A DNA stretch of 64,000 bases from Glossina fuscipes. Its lineage: Eukaryota > Arthropoda > Insecta > Diptera > Glossinidae. The notes under the pieces were generated by a model that had not been told where the DNA came from, made no database searches, and worked only from the letters and a program-made list of their open reading frames with translations. A program made the translations under genes and the position numbers. Positions 51,060 to 64,000 of this stretch are shown here, in pieces (position 1 is the first letter of the stretch; each line of letters opens with the position of its first letter). Location: positions 23,553,015-23,617,014 of the forward strand of contig NW_023998414.1 in NCBI RefSeq assembly GCF_014805625.2, given 5' to 3'.

Positions 51060-52175
51060 AAAAAAAAAAAAAAAACAAAGAAGAACAACAACAATAAACA
51101 TTTAGTGCAACGATCTATAAATTTTCCATAAAAATTTGTTGGCTAATGGCTAATGATAAACACACAATTATAAAACAAAAAGAAAGACGAAAATTTATGT
51201 TTTCAGGACAACACAAAATATAAGCAGCTCCTAGATCTTACAAACAAACGAACAAAATAAAACTTTTCTTTAATAAAAATTTATATATGCACACACATAC
51301 ACATTTTTGTGTATGTGTCCGAGAAGAAATATAAACGAAATATTAAATATAGTTAATGCACATATGTACGTACTTACGCTACTTAAGTGTAAGCGACACA
51401 AATAATTCAAAACAAAACCACTTTTGCAGACTTTGCAGCTGTAAATATATAAAAATTAAAAAAAGAATACCTCTCTTCGATAACTTTTTTTTCTTTTCAA
51501 ATTTTTTTTCTTTTCTTTTTTTTTTTTTTTTGCCTTATTTTGTAATTATTGTTTTAGGAGAATCTTAATAAAATAAAGTTATTGCACTTATATGAATATG
51601 AATATTGAATTGAATAAATAAGTAGACTTTTTTTCGCACATATAACACGCAACATACTTTTCAATTTCTAACTGTGTGTGACTGCACGCCAGAACGTTTC
51701 GCATACAACTGTTTATTTTGAGTCAATGTTTTAGTTACGGAATACATAGCTGTTGCTATTGCTCTACCTATTGCTGACAATCGCAGCACACACAATATTT
51801 TTACTGTTGTTGCTATTATTATTATTATTATTATTATTATTGTTGTTTTTGTTGTTGTTGTTGTTGCATTGGAATACAACAAGGCAACTAGTACCAATCG
51901 AAAACTGAACGTATGCACCTACAGATACCATTATATATCTAAATGTAAGCCCAAAAGAAGTAACATATGTTTACATTTATATATATTGTAAAGTCTAAAA
52001 AATATTAAGCCATAATCAATACATCGAAACCACTTCTGCATTCATTAGATCACTTCTGCTTCTGCAATCATAAATAAATATTTACGGTATTTAGGACTTA
52101 ACACGCTTGGACTACTAAGAAACCTATATGTATACATAGAGCTTAACATTTTTTATAAAAAAAAAATTTGCACAC

Positions 52176-52239
<64 letters not shown>

Positions 52240-53034
52240 TTTGTTGCTCAACATATACTTGCTTGGCATTACTCTCTTCTTTCGGCATAAAGAATTAGGT
52301 ATTTACAATAATTAAATAAAAGTTTAAATGCTAATACATAATAATTACATTTAATATAAACATTAACGGCAAAAAAACGCACACAAACACAGATCAAAAC
52401 ATCGCCCGAGAAAACTTGCGCTATTAGACAATAAAAGTTTTTTTGACTCTTAAAAGTTGAAAGATTTTTAAACAAAGCCAACAACTATAACATCGCATCA
52501 TACATATATATATTTATATACATGTATATATATATATATATATATAAAGTTGTTATTCCTCATTGTATGTATTCATGAAACAACACAACACAACACAACA
52601 AACAAAAACAAAAATTGGATACCCATTTGGTCTCTCCCTGAAGAAATACGATGCGCATACTAAATGGCTCTCTCGTATACAATAAAACCCCATATCAAGA
52701 CAAAAAATGCAAAAAAAGAAAAAAAGCAAAACAAATAAATGAAAGGAAATCTACATAAGCTTTAAAGGCGAATCTTGGATATCTGTCGTTTAAAATGACA
52801 TGCACTTCTCAAGTGTAGGCGTGTCAACGAAGGCAATTGAGGCAATTTCATTGAATTTATGGCCTACAAAAGTCTACAAACAAACTGCACTGCACCATAC
52901 TTTCTCTTCTTTCCTGAATTTATAATAAGGGACCCCGCTCCTAAACAGGATAGGCTTATGTCCAAATTACACTCGAAACTCAGATTGCTATTGAGAAAAC
53001 TCGCATTATATTGATAATTGCAGCCTAAGAACCA
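51060..53034. other. Unique-looking non-coding DNA with microsatellites
   Basis: (ATT)n-(GTT)n at about 51813-51866, the TA run at 52186-52238, a second TA run near 52526-52545 and CAACA units near 52580-52600. No gene seen. Confidence 0.5.
52186..52238. repeat. (TA)n microsatellite
   Basis: Pure TA run of about 53 bases, the longest in the window. Confidence 0.95.
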
Positions 53035-53075
53035 ACAAGTAAGAATGCGTGTATGAGTCGGAGTTTCTCGACTGC
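53035..53075 (+). mobile_element. DINE-1-like terminus with a different hairpin
   Basis: ACAAGTAAGAATGCGTGTAT followed by the palindrome AGTCGGAGTTTCTCGACT at 53056-53073. The end pattern is the same as in the other copies but the hairpin sequence differs. The body to the right is not recognisable. Confidence 0.4.
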
Positions 53076-53614
53076 ACATGTATATATACATATACATATG
53101 GTATATATTTCAGAAACTTGCCAATCTCTTTAAAGTTTATTAAGTGTGTATGCATATGCCTGCGAGGTACTGTGGTATATGATTCAAGCTCTGATCAAAC
53201 GGAATGACTTAATTAATATACACACAAATCCTTTAAGTATAAAATTTAAAAAAAAAAAAAAAAAAAGTCTTTTTGTATTGTTTGCGTTTGTTAATTTGCT
53301 AGATGGGTTATTTTTGAACCTTTATTTCTATATATGACACTATTGTTGAAATTAAAGTATGCCTGGTTCATCACACTTCTTAAACAATGAACGAATACAT
53401 GACGCGCACAATGTAACATTTATAAATGTTCATAAAACGAATGATCTAATTAAGCATGAATGCAAGTACATATATATATATATAACAAAAAGAAGAAGAA
53501 ATACATTTAAGAGGCCTTTTCAAAATGACACGAAAGTAAATTTGATCTCTGGGCATTTATATGTATTGCCATTAATTTTTCAAAAATGTAATGAAACAAT
53601 ATCATGTTGAGCCG
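53076..53614. other. Spacer, no gene seen
   Basis: A-run at 53250-53267 and a short TA run at 53470-53483. No recognisable protein. Confidence 0.45.
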
Positions 53615-53947
53615 AGTGGTCATTGTCTTTCAACTTTTTCCGTCCTCCAGGCCGACATCGAAATTAAAATTTTTAATCCATTGAAACCAAAATCAACACT
53701 TGGCATATGATAATGAAGCAGCGCATCAAGCTAAGCTTCTAAAAGTATTTGATGGACTTCGGCAGTAATTTTAACCGTTCCACGATTAGCATCATGTATA
53801 TACACTAAATAACTCAGTAACACTAGATAATTTCTCTACAGAAAACAGTCGAAATCATCGAATTTAACCGTCGTGTACATTGATACTTTGCATTATTTCT
53901 TTACATCATTTTCACCAATAGATGTCGCTGATCAAAATACACGCAAA
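53615..53947 (-). mobile_element. Mariner 5' fragment, copy 5
   Basis: Minus strand begins GCGTGTATTTTGATCAGCG and contains AAGTATCAATGTACAC and GCTAATCGTGGAACGG, then GAAGTCCATCAAATACTTTT. These match the first part of copy 1 (746-940) and copy 3. It ends near 'GGCCTGGAGGACGGAAAAAG', corresponding to a block also present in copy 4 at about 57230. The catalytic part and 3' end are missing. Confidence 0.7.
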
Positions 53948-56444
53948 ATTCTCAATCATCGAATCAATCCAATTTGACTAAAAAATAATCATCAAAATAC
54001 TTGCTTTTCCCGCCCAGAATTCCTTAAAATGCCTTCAATGTCAATATTTGTACAGTTTTAAAAAATGTCCAATAATACAGTCCGCTTGTTTCCTTTACAT
54101 CAGGCAATATATATCTGTATAAAATTTCGAATTTTTGCGAAAATGTACAGAAAAAGCAATAATAAGGCAACAAGTAGACATTTTTTGCTTAGGCTAACTG
54201 AAATACCGCTTATTAAACGGCAGTAATAAGCATTCGACTTAAAACCCATATTCCCGCCTTTTTTTTTTTTTTTTTTGCCTTAATATTTGCATATATTACG
54301 TATTATCCTTATTTTCATTATATAAACATTGAACTCATATTGGAAAAAATAATTTATGATTGACCCGCCTCTCTCATACAATGTTCGCAGTGTATTGATA
54401 GGTGTATAAATAAGTTCTGTCAGTTTTTTTTTTTTTTTTTTTTTTTGAAAATTTCAAATCTATTGAAAAATTACTTTTTACAAATCTTAATACTCGAAAT
54501 ATGACTTATTATCGTCCATGGCGTTTTCGGGTCAATTGTCGAATAGGTCATGGACACCATGGCGGTCGTCTTATCCATTTTCACGCATATTAATTTTGCA
54601 GATCCTCTAATCTGCTAAATATTGACTGCACCTATTTGAGCCCGTGTGATAATCAGAAGCATAAATATAGATTTGTAGAGGACGTCGCAATCGGAAAATA
54701 TTCCCGAGCCCAAATTAAAAATCACTTTCCGAATTTCTTTCGCTATATGTCACTTATTTATCCACATATTTTTCAAGATGAAATTTTCTTACACGCAATT
54801 TTCGCAAACCCCATTCTAACTGTTTTATAGCTTAGTGCTTCACTTTTCACTTCAGGTCAACTAAATCGTTTACGTAATTTAATCTGTATTTTTTTTTTTC
54901 AATTCAATGCAGTCCGAAACAGAAAAAGTAAGTCCGTCCAGGACGACTAACTGTGTGCGTGTGTGTGCATGCGTGTGTGTGTGTGTGTGTGCTCCTTACT
55001 CTTTATACCTGGTATTTCGGAAAAAGTGAATATATCAGAATGAATTGCCGTAACATATTTCCATACCTAAAATATTCATAAATATCGATAAAAATATTTT
55101 CTATGCTCTATAGCCATAATGTAGAGATTTGGTGTAGTTGGCGCGTTTGGTGTAGCGAGCACAAGTTCCAAGATATTCTTTATACCCGCAGCCAAAAATT
55201 AATAGAATATTTTCGCTTCATCAGCACTTTTATAACACTTCAATTTTCTTATATCAGCATAGGTCACATCAATTGTACTCCAAATTGTAAGATTCTATTC
55301 GAAATCGATCAAGTGTAATTCGTACGTCTCGTATGCACTGATTACGTTTTTTCGATTACTTCTAACAAATCAAGTTTTCCTACAAACACATTGCAAACAA
55401 TTGAAAGATTAATTTACGACTTAACAAAAACAATGTGCTAAGAGAGGCAATAACAACATCCTCTCCAGCTCCCTCGACCAACCTAAAATCCATAAGAAAA
55501 AAAAAAAAAACACACACACTTTTGACAATTTCTTCGAAATAGAGAGAAAGTTAATAAAGTAGTAACACTCGAGCAGGTTATTAAGCATATATTTTCAAGT
55601 CACGCATGTCATTTAAGAAAAATACTTTTCTTGCTTTTTTTGCCAAATACTATCAAATGGCAACACCGAGAACGTTCTTGCAAGATAACTTCAATTTAAG
55701 AGTCTCTACAGCACACACTTGACACCGAAACACTTCGTCAGAGTACAAGATTTTTGATTGGTTTTGAGAATTTTGTTAGCACTTACTTGTTAATACTATT
55801 TTAAAGAATTGTAAAAATTTCAATTGAAAAATTTTCAAACTCAATTCTGTTTCTTTAACAAAATAAAAAAAATAAAAATTAGGAGGATTTAAAAATCGTT
55901 GTAAGAAACCCAATTTGGTTTTGTTTACCCCTCATATGAAAGGTATTTTTTTATAAATCCTTGATGAGATGTCCACAAAAATCATTTACATTCCCTAATT
56001 TGGACGAACTACTAAGATTCCAAGTCTTAACGTATTTTAATTCTAGCTGTCGGGACATTTATAGAGCTCTGTTAAGGTTAAGTTGTTCGGTGTTTTTCCT
56101 TCAAAACCGCATTCGATAAATTAAATTTTGTATCGCCTCGTCGCATAATCCTTGATTTTTAAAAGCTTGAGAGTGAATTATCCTTAAAATAAGATTGATT
56201 TCTTTCCATGTTACGCAATGCAGTAAATTTCGGTCTAAAGTACACTTCTTTTCAATGGAAACAAGTAAAAACATGATAGTTAAAAAATCTCGTGCTCCTA
56301 TTTTGCTAAATGCAGTTATTCATGTAACGACTGTTCAAAATAAAGAAAATGGTCGAAAAAGTGGTCTGGCTTGCAATTATTTTCAACAGCGTTTGTCCTT
56401 TGGGTCATAGCATATCTTTCTATCAGATTACATCAAAATATTGG
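53948..56444. other. Spacer, no confident gene
   Basis: T-runs at 54259-54276 and 54425-54446, and a (GT)n at 54958-54990. A weak family 2-like segment lies near 55930-56060. Short frames show no recognisable domains. Confidence 0.45.
54958..54990. repeat. (GT)n microsatellite
   Basis: GT run with GCATGC interruption. Confidence 0.9.
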
Positions 56445-57320
56445 GTGCTTTCATGTATTTTGATCAGTTTTTCACTTGAGAAAAGCATTTATTGAGAAAA
56501 GTTGCTGCAACTTTTTCCCATCTCTCTGGCAACCTTGTCGAAGAAGAAGAACATTGCTTTGCCAGCGATCTAATCATTTCTTTAGCATTTCGAAACCACG
56601 CGCCAGCGAAGCCGTGGCGCATCGATCTGAACAAGTCGTAATTGAAAGTCACTATGTCTGAGTAAGTACGCTGGGCGCGGCAGCACTTCCGATTCGAGCT
56701 GCAACCATCTATCCTTGACAAATCGTGCAACGTGCAGCCGAGCCGTTGTCGTGCAGAAGACGATGACTTTGTGCTTGTTAGTCGCTATTCCTGCTTTTTT
56801 TGCAACAACTCATCGTTCAATTTGTCGCTAAGCATATGCACTAAGGGCTTTATTCGGTTTTAGCTGTTGGTAATACACTAGACCTTGCTGGTCTCACCAT
56901 ATGCACAGCAAAACTTTATGGCCATGAACATTCGTCTCCGGTCTCGATGTGGAAGGCTCTCCTGAACAAAAGCATTATTTTTTCGCCTTGGGATGGTCGC
57001 AGGACATCAACTTTTTATCGCCAGTCATAGCACGCCACAGGAAATTCTTCTTTCAGCATCTTCAGTCAATTCGTATTCGATAGTCATTTTTTCTCCTTTT
57101 CGATTTTTCCCATCACAGGCAGCTAAGCTGCTGAAAATTATCATCAACAGCTAAGCTGCTGAAAAGTTCTTCGAGAGTTTAAACTGCGTCTTCGTCCAAC
57201 TAAATCTTGCAATTCATTGTCTTTTGTCGAACTTTTTTGATCCTCCAGGCCAATGCAATTTTGACCATTCCTTGTCTAGTAGCTGTATACACAGATTAAC
57301 TCAATGATGCATTTATGCAT
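56445..57320 (-). mobile_element. Decayed mariner transposon, copy 4
   Basis: The 3' end TGCTTTCATGTATTTTGATC is at 56445. Minus-strand frames include LEDQKSSTKDNELQDLVGRR (N-terminal part), ISCGVL, MTGDKKLMSCDHPKAKK (first aspartate kept, following Glu changed to Lys), FMAIKFCCAY and NYDLFRSMRHGFAGAWFRNA (third aspartate block, Asp changed to Asn). The C-terminus runs to FLNKCFSQVKN. The 5' end is lost near 57320, where a DINE-like end begins. It is the only copy retaining a readable N-terminal part. Confidence 0.82.
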
Positions 57321-57480
57321 GACGGACAGACCAGCTTAGATCGATACAAAATAACTTTCTGAATCGATCAGTATAGTAAAAGGTTGATCTATCTCAATCC
57401 TATCACCGCCTTTTTATATATCCGCACAGACTTAATACCTCTTTATACCACAACCGATGTAGAGTATAAAAATATTACAA
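57321..57480 (+). mobile_element. DINE-1/mini-me-like 3' end, family 2
   Basis: GACGGACAGACCAGCTTAGA, 'CTGAATCGATCAGTATAG' and 'TATCACCGCCTTTTTATA' are shared with the right part of the copy at 41125-42210. It directly follows the broken 5' end of mariner copy 4, so it probably inserted into or beside it. Confidence 0.5.
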
Positions 57481-58123
57481 GGCCTTTACGAACTGAATAA
57501 GGTAAATGTAAAATTATATATTTTAGTAAGACGGATTGTTGCATAATAAAAGCGAGGAAATGCTACCATCCAACTTGTTTGAGATAATGTTGATTATATG
57601 TCGCATGACATGAGTATCATCGCATAATAGTAAGTGCAGCGAAACAATGTTAACAATCATAACGCAATGAAGATTGCCTAGTTTGGGCACAAAATATAGT
57701 AAATAGGTAGTCAACAAGTTCAATCCAGGCCGTATTATATGCTTTCTCTTTGTGAGATAAAGCCTCACTTTACAGCAAAAGAATATAATTTGTTTACTTG
57801 TTTGCTTTTTTTTTCCTTCAAAGATTAAAAATAAATATTTTATAAATTTAAAAAAAAAAAAATTAATATAAAAAATATCTCGGGAATTGTAATCAAGGCA
57901 TATTTTAATCGCTTCTAAATTTATTTTATGCCTCTTAGAGAGAAGCTCTTTGCTGTGTCTTGGCGAGAAGAAGCTGATTACGAAAGAAAATATACTTACG
58001 TATATCGCGCCCTCCTCTCCTCCTACCGTCTACTATATTTACACGCAAAAATTAATTCAGAATTGGAATATAACGCTGCTTACGGCGTGCTCAATCTTTT
58101 GCTTATGTAAATGCAAAATAAAT
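57481..58123. other. Spacer, no gene seen
   Basis: A/T-rich. 'GGCATATTTTAATCGC' near 57897 faintly resembles a mariner end but has no partner. Confidence 0.4.
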
Positions 58124-58325
58124 AAGTAAAAAAGACTTTAACAATATATCTGACTGCTACACACAACGCTCAAATACGAGGTGTGAATTTATATAATGAA
58201 CAAAACATATATATATATATACATATAAAATGTGTAAATGTGTATAAAAAAGTAAAAAAGACTTTAACAATATATCTGACTGCTACACACAACGCTCAAA
58301 TACGAGGTGTGAATTTATATAATGA

Positions 58326-58326
<1 letters not shown>
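58124..58326. repeat. Recent direct duplication, 77 identical bases at 126-base spacing
   Basis: 58124-58200 and 58250-58326 are identical base for base (AAGTAAAAAAGACTTTAACA ... TTTATATAATGAA). Each copy is followed by a TA tract. Confidence 0.95.
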
Positions 58327-58358
<32 letters not shown>

Positions 58359-58745
58359 CACTTTAACCGGCTTAATTATTATGTCTTCCGTGTTTGTTTT
58401 TTCTTTTTTTTTTTCATATTTCTTATTAAACGACTTAAGAACAAAACAAATATAATAATGGCTTTAAAAATAAAAAAAAATAATAAAAAAAAATATATAT
58501 TTGAGAATTATATTTCTCCTTTCCCTAACCGCCATTCAAATTCTCATCATATCGACCTTCCGCGTTAATGTATGCAAGAACATATGTTCTTGACATGTAT
58601 GCTCTTATAGGTGTGTTGTCTATAGTTAAGCATTAGTGTGTGGTCGTGCTTTAAAGTGCTAAATTCTGACCAGCGCAACAAATTTATGAAATGCATAATA
58701 CAACAGAGAAAAGCAATAAAAAAAATAAATAAATAAAAAAAATAA

Positions 58746-58777
<32 letters not shown>

Positions 58778-61700
58778 GATAAGCAAGACGCAGCACAAAG
58801 AGCAATAAACTTTTAATAATATACAAACATTTTAGATACATATTTAAATGCGCTCTCACTTTTCTCCTTCTCTGACCTGACGGACTATACTCTTCATTTA
58901 TTTTGTATCTGTTTTAAACTCTTATTTACAGTTATTTTAGGGAAATTCATATATTTTTGCTTTTACTCATAAATCAAATGTTTTTAACGGTAAATAATGA
59001 TAAAATAAAGGAAAAAAAATTAACGCGAATATATTTCTATTTTAGTCGAAACGTAGTCGCTCACTGCTTTTTCATATAATATTATTCTGCATCATATGTG
59101 CATAAAGAAATACTCTTCCTGGCAAAAAAAATTTGTTGTTTAAATGAAAGGTTCGTTTTCGCTACTGCCAGAACAATTTTACAGACAAATAATTGCATAC
59201 ACACACGTATATATATATATATATATATGTATTATACGTGCAAGCTTTTGTCATTCCTTTCTTATCATTCAGTTTTTTTTTTTTTATTACGTAGTGTTTT
59301 GTTATTTTCTATTTTTGGTTGAATGATAATTAGCTAATGTAGTGTTTTTCTTGCATTATTTACCAACAATAATGCGCAACAATATACAACAAATCAATAA
59401 CAATAATAATTATAAAAATTTCTTTTACGCCATTTTCTTCAACCGTAAAGGAATTTTTACTCAAAATAAAGAACAACATTTTTTTAAATCATATAAAAAA
59501 TGAAAAATATACCCTATTGCCCTTGACTTACTCGAAGAATAAAATGTAAGAGACAAAGAACTTAGCTTTCAAAACCGATAGCGCGTTACACTACGGTGCT
59601 AATGATATTATTATTTTTTACAAGACACAATTTCTGTCAGACATATATGGCAAGAAAATTGTTATTGTCTAGAGAGTTGGGCTATTTTAAAGCGCCCAAT
59701 AAAAACCCATAATTTCTTTAAAAATACATTTGCTTTAATAGTGGATAAAAGCGCACTCATTGATGAAAGGAACTGCGAGAACGTAAATTCAAAATTTTTT
59801 TTTGTAAAATTTAATTGAATTAAATTAATAAAAAAAAAAAACAAAAAAATGTAATCTAAATGCTAGGGAGTTTAAGTCAACCAATGCAAAGCCCTCTTAA
59901 AGCCAGATTTAAAAATATTTTATCTCCTTTAAGCAATGAATGGATTACGTAGGTATGAGAAACAACAGTTTTTCCTTATTTAAAAAATGTTAGGTTGGCG
60001 TCACTGATTTTGAAATCATGTTTAGATGATAAACAATGCAAAAGGAAAAAAATGTTATTAAAGTCAGTATTGCCAAATGTCGATAACTTTATAATAACAA
60101 ATAAATGGATTAAGGTAAGCAGATTTTTAGAATGTACAAAAATAGAATTTTCATTAATCGAAAACTAAAAATATTGTAAAAATATCACTTTAAAGCGAAT
60201 CTTATTCAGAAAGGTTTTCAAAATGATCCTTAGGACATGATTTCACTTAAAACTATTTATTTATTTTTTTTTGAGTTATTGTCTTTGCTACGATTTTTAG
60301 AAAATTATCAAGCATAAGAAGCCTTGGTTTCAAGCGCAATTAGAGTATAAGAATATCATTCGATGAATGTGAAGTTGAAACTTTAAATGAAGTTTTCGGA
60401 TACAATAAAAGCATAACATCGTTAATCTACTCATCACAACAACACGATAAATAAAGAAAAAAATGTATTATTAGGAGCAACCAGTTAATGAAAATGAATA
60501 AGGTTCCTTCATAATGTATGACACTTTAAAAAACCCATATTCCCTTTATTTTTAATAAAGAAAATATTTGTACTTTTAATTTTCATTACAATTTTTCGTG
60601 TCAAACTTGCGATTAATATCAACTTTCAAAATTTATATCCTGATTTAAATCAAATATAGGGACTAAATCGATTTCGTTTTTCACGCTAAACGCAATTTTA
60701 CATATGTATTTTATTGATTTCTTAGAGACTGCTTTTAGTTCCGTTTACTCATCATATCTAGACTGCAGATTAACTTGAATAAATATTATTATACATATTA
60801 ATTGATCATTATATGATAACATATCAAAATTAACAAATGCCGTTTTTATCGTGTTCCGCATATAAAGTCTCAAAAACAATGGGCTATACCTATGCACTCT
60901 TAGCTGGCAAATTTTGTTTCTATCTTTTTCTTCTCCTACTCACAACATTCTCCTTCACCAACCATTTTGTTTCAGCATAATACGCGATATCGCAATATGA
61001 GGCTAACAGCTATACATGGCAACCCTGCTCGTTGTGAATGTAAATAATAAATAAAGAATATAGCAACAAAATCGTATAAGCAAATGCAATTTGTGCATTT
61101 ATTTATATGTATGCATGTGAGAATATAAGGTACACCTAAAGAAAAATATAAAATTTTTTTTTGATATCCACGAGAATATAGAGAGACTCGTAACTAGAAA
61201 ATCAATTGATAATTATGGTTAAAAATAGCACAGAATGTTTATGAAAACAAACAAAACGGGTCGGATATTATTTATTAACACATAACACGACACTGTTAAC
61301 TGGTTAGATGTACAGAATGAGAATTATCTAGAGAAAATCAAGATATAGTTTAAAAAAAATAAAAAAATCATAACCAAATGGATATGTAAAAATCATATAA
61401 ATAATGATCTTTGTATTGAACAACATAAAAAAAATTACCAAAGCTTCCGCAATTATTTATTATTGAATACAAGAAAAACAACGAAATTCGCGAAAATTTG
61501 TAGCAATGTTTGGTTACGATATTTGCATACGTAGTTGCATACATAGGTATATGATTGAGTTCATATATACTTATGTGTGTATCTACCAGTATGCTAAAAG
61601 GCCTTGAACTGATTTTTTGCTTTTCTTTTTTTTTTTTTTTTTTGCTACTCAAAGCAATTACATGAGAAAATTTGTTTCAAACCCAATTATCAATAAAAAC

Positions 61701-61794
61701 AAGACAATATTTGCTTAAGTAAATTTTTTTTTCGTTTGACAATAATTGATATTGAAAAAAAAAAAAAAAGAAAAAAAAATGAAAAGGCACTTAC
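58327..61794. other. A/T-rich DNA, no gene seen
   Basis: TA runs at 58327-58349, 58746-58771 and 59208-59228, a T-run at 59273-59285, and scattered A-runs. No recognised transposon. If the distal exon at 61795 is real, this is part of the YPEL first intron. Confidence 0.45.
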
Positions 61795-62103
61795 ATTCCT
61801 TGCAGTTGCTGTTATTGGCGAAAAAGCAAAAGCATTAATTGCTCAAGTTTCTATGTAATTAGAGAACTTGATTCAATAGACAGACAGCTTCAATAGACAG
61901 ACATCAAAAGCGATAAAAGCGAAAATTTGCTTTTCCCAATGCGATGACTGCAGCAGCGTATTCTTTATTTATTAAGCTTTCCTTCAATGCTTCTTTGTGA
62001 TCACTTCGATTTTTCAATGAATTCAATTTTTTTTTGCTTCATTTAATCGCTCCACTAAAATTTTTCACTTGAATTTTTTCTTTCTCCTTCTGTACTCGGC
62101 TGA
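61795..62103 (-). promoter_or_regulatory. Candidate distal 5'UTR exon of the YPEL gene
   Basis: On the minus strand the segment starts near an initiator-like TCAGCCGAGTACAG (62103-62090). It carries leader-like sequence (AATTCAAGTGAAAAATTTTA) and ends ACTGCAAGGAAT before the donor GTAAGTGCC at 61794. The next in-strand acceptor of quality next to a known coding exon is 31004, which would make an intron of about 30.8 kb. E-box core promoter-type motifs lie 0.7 kb upstream. No transcript evidence is available, and a different gene or chance are possible. Confidence 0.3.
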
Positions 62104-62762
62104 CAATATATGAAAGACAACAACAATTTCACAAAAATTACGCAGTTTACTATGTGATTTTTGATTGTTTTCAATCAAATTTAAATTAGTCTCAATGCCT
62201 TGCTTTTCACTTGTTTTCATATCCTTTCTAGAATTGTATTATTATTTTTTTTTTTTTTTACTTGCTACACGATTTCTTCGCCTAGTGCTTTACTTATTTA
62301 TTTTTATTATTTTTTTTTTCTTTTTTTTTGTATTTTTCTGTATTTCGATTTCCTTTATTATTATTAAGCACAATTGTGTTCGTATTGTCTTTCAATTTAA
62401 TTATGCGATCATTTCATTTATTTATTTATTTATTTTTTTGCTTTTTTCCTTTTTCTATTTAGGTTTCTCATCCAACTTTTTCTATTTAGAATCAATTAAC
62501 ATATCAAAAACGTTGAAAGAAATAACCCATTCAACCCATTGGAGGACTGCCGTTATCAACACTTTCATCCCCTAATAATTATACCATTTTAAATCCTATA
62601 CACTTCTGCGAATATTTGTTTTGTCTAGTTTCCCATTGCAAATGAAAATACAAGATACATACATAAACAAAATGTTATTAGCGTTTCGTTCTTTGCTTTG
62701 TTTGCAAATTACGATACAATGTATAAGCAATATATATATACATATGCATACATATAGAGAGT

Positions 62763-62816
62763 CAGCTGTTTAATCTAAACATTCATTTTTCTCATCCTTT
62801 CGATAGAACAGCTGTT
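62763..62816. promoter_or_regulatory. Pair of CAGCTGTT E-box motifs
   Basis: CAGCTGTT at 62763-62770 and the palindrome AACAGCTGTT at 62807-62816. AWCAGCTGWT is one of the recurrent core-promoter motifs of flies. Two copies 40 bases apart in A/T-rich DNA are uncommon. Confidence 0.3.
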
Positions 62817-63533
62817 CTCGTCTTACGATACGAAAAGATTGAACGAAAAAGAGTTTAAAAAAATTAAATATGTTTTTGCGCAAATGCATTATGCATTAAA
62901 TATTGCGAAATTTTTAACATTTTTGTACAATTTTTCCAATTGGTTTTCCAATTTTTTAATTTAGGTTTTTTCTTTTTTCTGAACTTATCTACTCGTATAA
63001 TAAAAATTAAAAAAAAAAAAAAAACAAAGAAAGATTTTTCATATACTTGAGGCAAAAACATAATTGATTTAAAACATCCTTCATGCCCAGCAGCTGACTT
63101 CCTTTAGCATAACTACGGCGATTTTCTTTTCAATTTAATTTGAGTACGACTTTTGCTTACACTCCCTTGCTAATTAATATTCAAATGCCGCCAAGCTTGT
63201 AATCAATCTTCTGGTAATAACTCGGAAAGTGACAGTACTTAAGTGACCACCTATCTAACAAAGGAGGCCAGCGTCAACAAGTTTTGTTGAAAACTATCCT
63301 AACTTCGGCCATTAACTTTAAACCCAATAGAAGAACTTATATTACGAATTAATTAGTTTAGTTAGATACGGCTAATCCGCTCAAATAAATAAATAAATAA
63401 AAAAATAATAGAGCATTTATTTTATTTAATTTTTTAAATTTGTTTTCAGATGAAAATGGACGGTGAAAATTAGGTCGATTTTCAACTTCAATATATAAAC
63501 ATGTTTCAAAAATACATCGCAGGTAATAGTTTA
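62817..63533. other. Spacer with a minus-strand AATAAA
   Basis: AATAAA on the minus strand at about 63416-63421, about 115 bases after the stop of the small reading frame at 63534. A/T-rich otherwise, with (AAAT)n at 63384-63400. Confidence 0.4.
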
Positions 63534-63677
63534 CTATCGTAAGGCTTGTTGTTTACGTAACCGCTTCAGTCGTATTATGGCTTCAGTGGCTCTATATGTA
63601 TCCTTAAATGAATATTTCTTATTGTTGTAATCCGAACGACTAATGTTGAATGCTATGGTTTTGTCGAGTATTACCAT
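63534..63677 (-). CDS. Possible last exon or small protein, 47 codons
   Basis: The minus-strand frame begins MVILDKTIAFNISRSDYNNK and ends RATEAIIRLKRLRKQQALR, then TAG. The C-terminus is basic and helix-like (TYRATEAIIRLKRLRKQQ), with no low complexity, unlike other short frames in this A/T-rich window. The frame stays open for 12 codons before the ATG (KRPFKTKVTM...). A weak acceptor (TTTAAAAG) at about 63697 is possible, so this may be the final coding exon of a gene lying to the right. An AATAAA follows about 115 bases after the stop. I do not recognise the protein. Chance is a real alternative at this length. Confidence 0.3.
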   Translation of the reverse strand: MVILDKTIAFNISRSDYNNKKYSFKDTYRATEAIIRLKRLRKQQALR

Positions 63678-64000
63678 AGTGACTTTAGTTTTAAAAGGCC
63701 TTTTAAAGTGTATATATATTTAACTTATATAATCGGAATTTTCCAAAGGGCATACAGGTTTCGTACTTGTTGATATTGTTCGATGTTTGGTCACTTGGGC
63801 TTATGAACCGGTTTATACAGCGTAACGAGACCTATTATTATTTTCTGATTTCCTTAAAGGTCTTCTATAATTGATTGATAATTAAACTTGGTTTCCGACC
63901 AATAAGGAATCGACACTTTTTACAAAAAGGGACTGATTTGCATTTCTGACAACTTAAAAGTTAGAATATATCATAATGTACACAGTTTATGCTTCAAGTT
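63678..64000. other. Right edge, no further exon recognised
   Basis: Somewhat less A/T-rich than the neighbouring kilobases. No second exon of the 63534-63677 frame could be read with confidence. Confidence 0.35.

Overview
The window looks like a non-coding, repeat-rich stretch from a higher fly (Diptera, Schizophora). It is strongly A/T-rich, full of (TA)n, (CA)n, (GA)n and CAX-type trinucleotide microsatellites, and carries decayed mariner transposons, non-LTR retrotransposons, DINE-1/mini-me-like elements and a tRNA-derived SINE. A tephritid-type fly is my best guess, but the sequence alone does not fix the species.

Only one intact protein-coding gene is clearly recognisable. It is a Yippee-like (YPEL1-4 type) zinc-binding protein of 114 residues, on the minus strand at 30616-30960. 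Its single coding exon follows a very good splice acceptor 43 bases before the ATG, so the gene must have one or more upstream 5'UTR exons on the minus strand. Two candidates end in GTAAGT donors, at 32855 and at 61795. If the second is right, the gene covers most of the right half of the window, and the repeats between about 31 and 62 kb lie in its first intron. A 12-bp perfect stem-loop starts 5 bases after the stop codon. The repeat-poor, T-tract-rich stretch at about 22.7-30.6 kb is the natural place for a long 3'UTR. A 47-codon reading frame at 63534-63677 (minus), with a nearby AATAAA, may be the last exon of the next gene upstream.

Layout. 1-22.6 kb: transposon graveyard with three mariner copies, five DINE-like copies and end pieces, four non-LTR fragments and one SINE. 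22.6-30.6 kb: low-complexity T-rich DNA without clear transposons. 30.6-34.5 kb: the YPEL coding exon, its acceptor, a SINE, an assembly gap with duplicated flanks, and a promoter/5'UTR-like segment. 34.5-58 kb: more mariner, DINE-like, SINE and non-LTR remnants, plus one unidentified frame-broken coding-like fragment at 36.5-36.8 kb. 58-64 kb: A/T-rich DNA with a recent 126-bp duplication, a candidate distal first exon and the small right-edge reading frame. Two assembly gaps (20123-20132 and 31908-32007) interrupt the window.

No rRNA, functional tRNA, CRISPR or viral gene was seen. All transposon coding regions read here are broken by stops, frameshifts or deletions.
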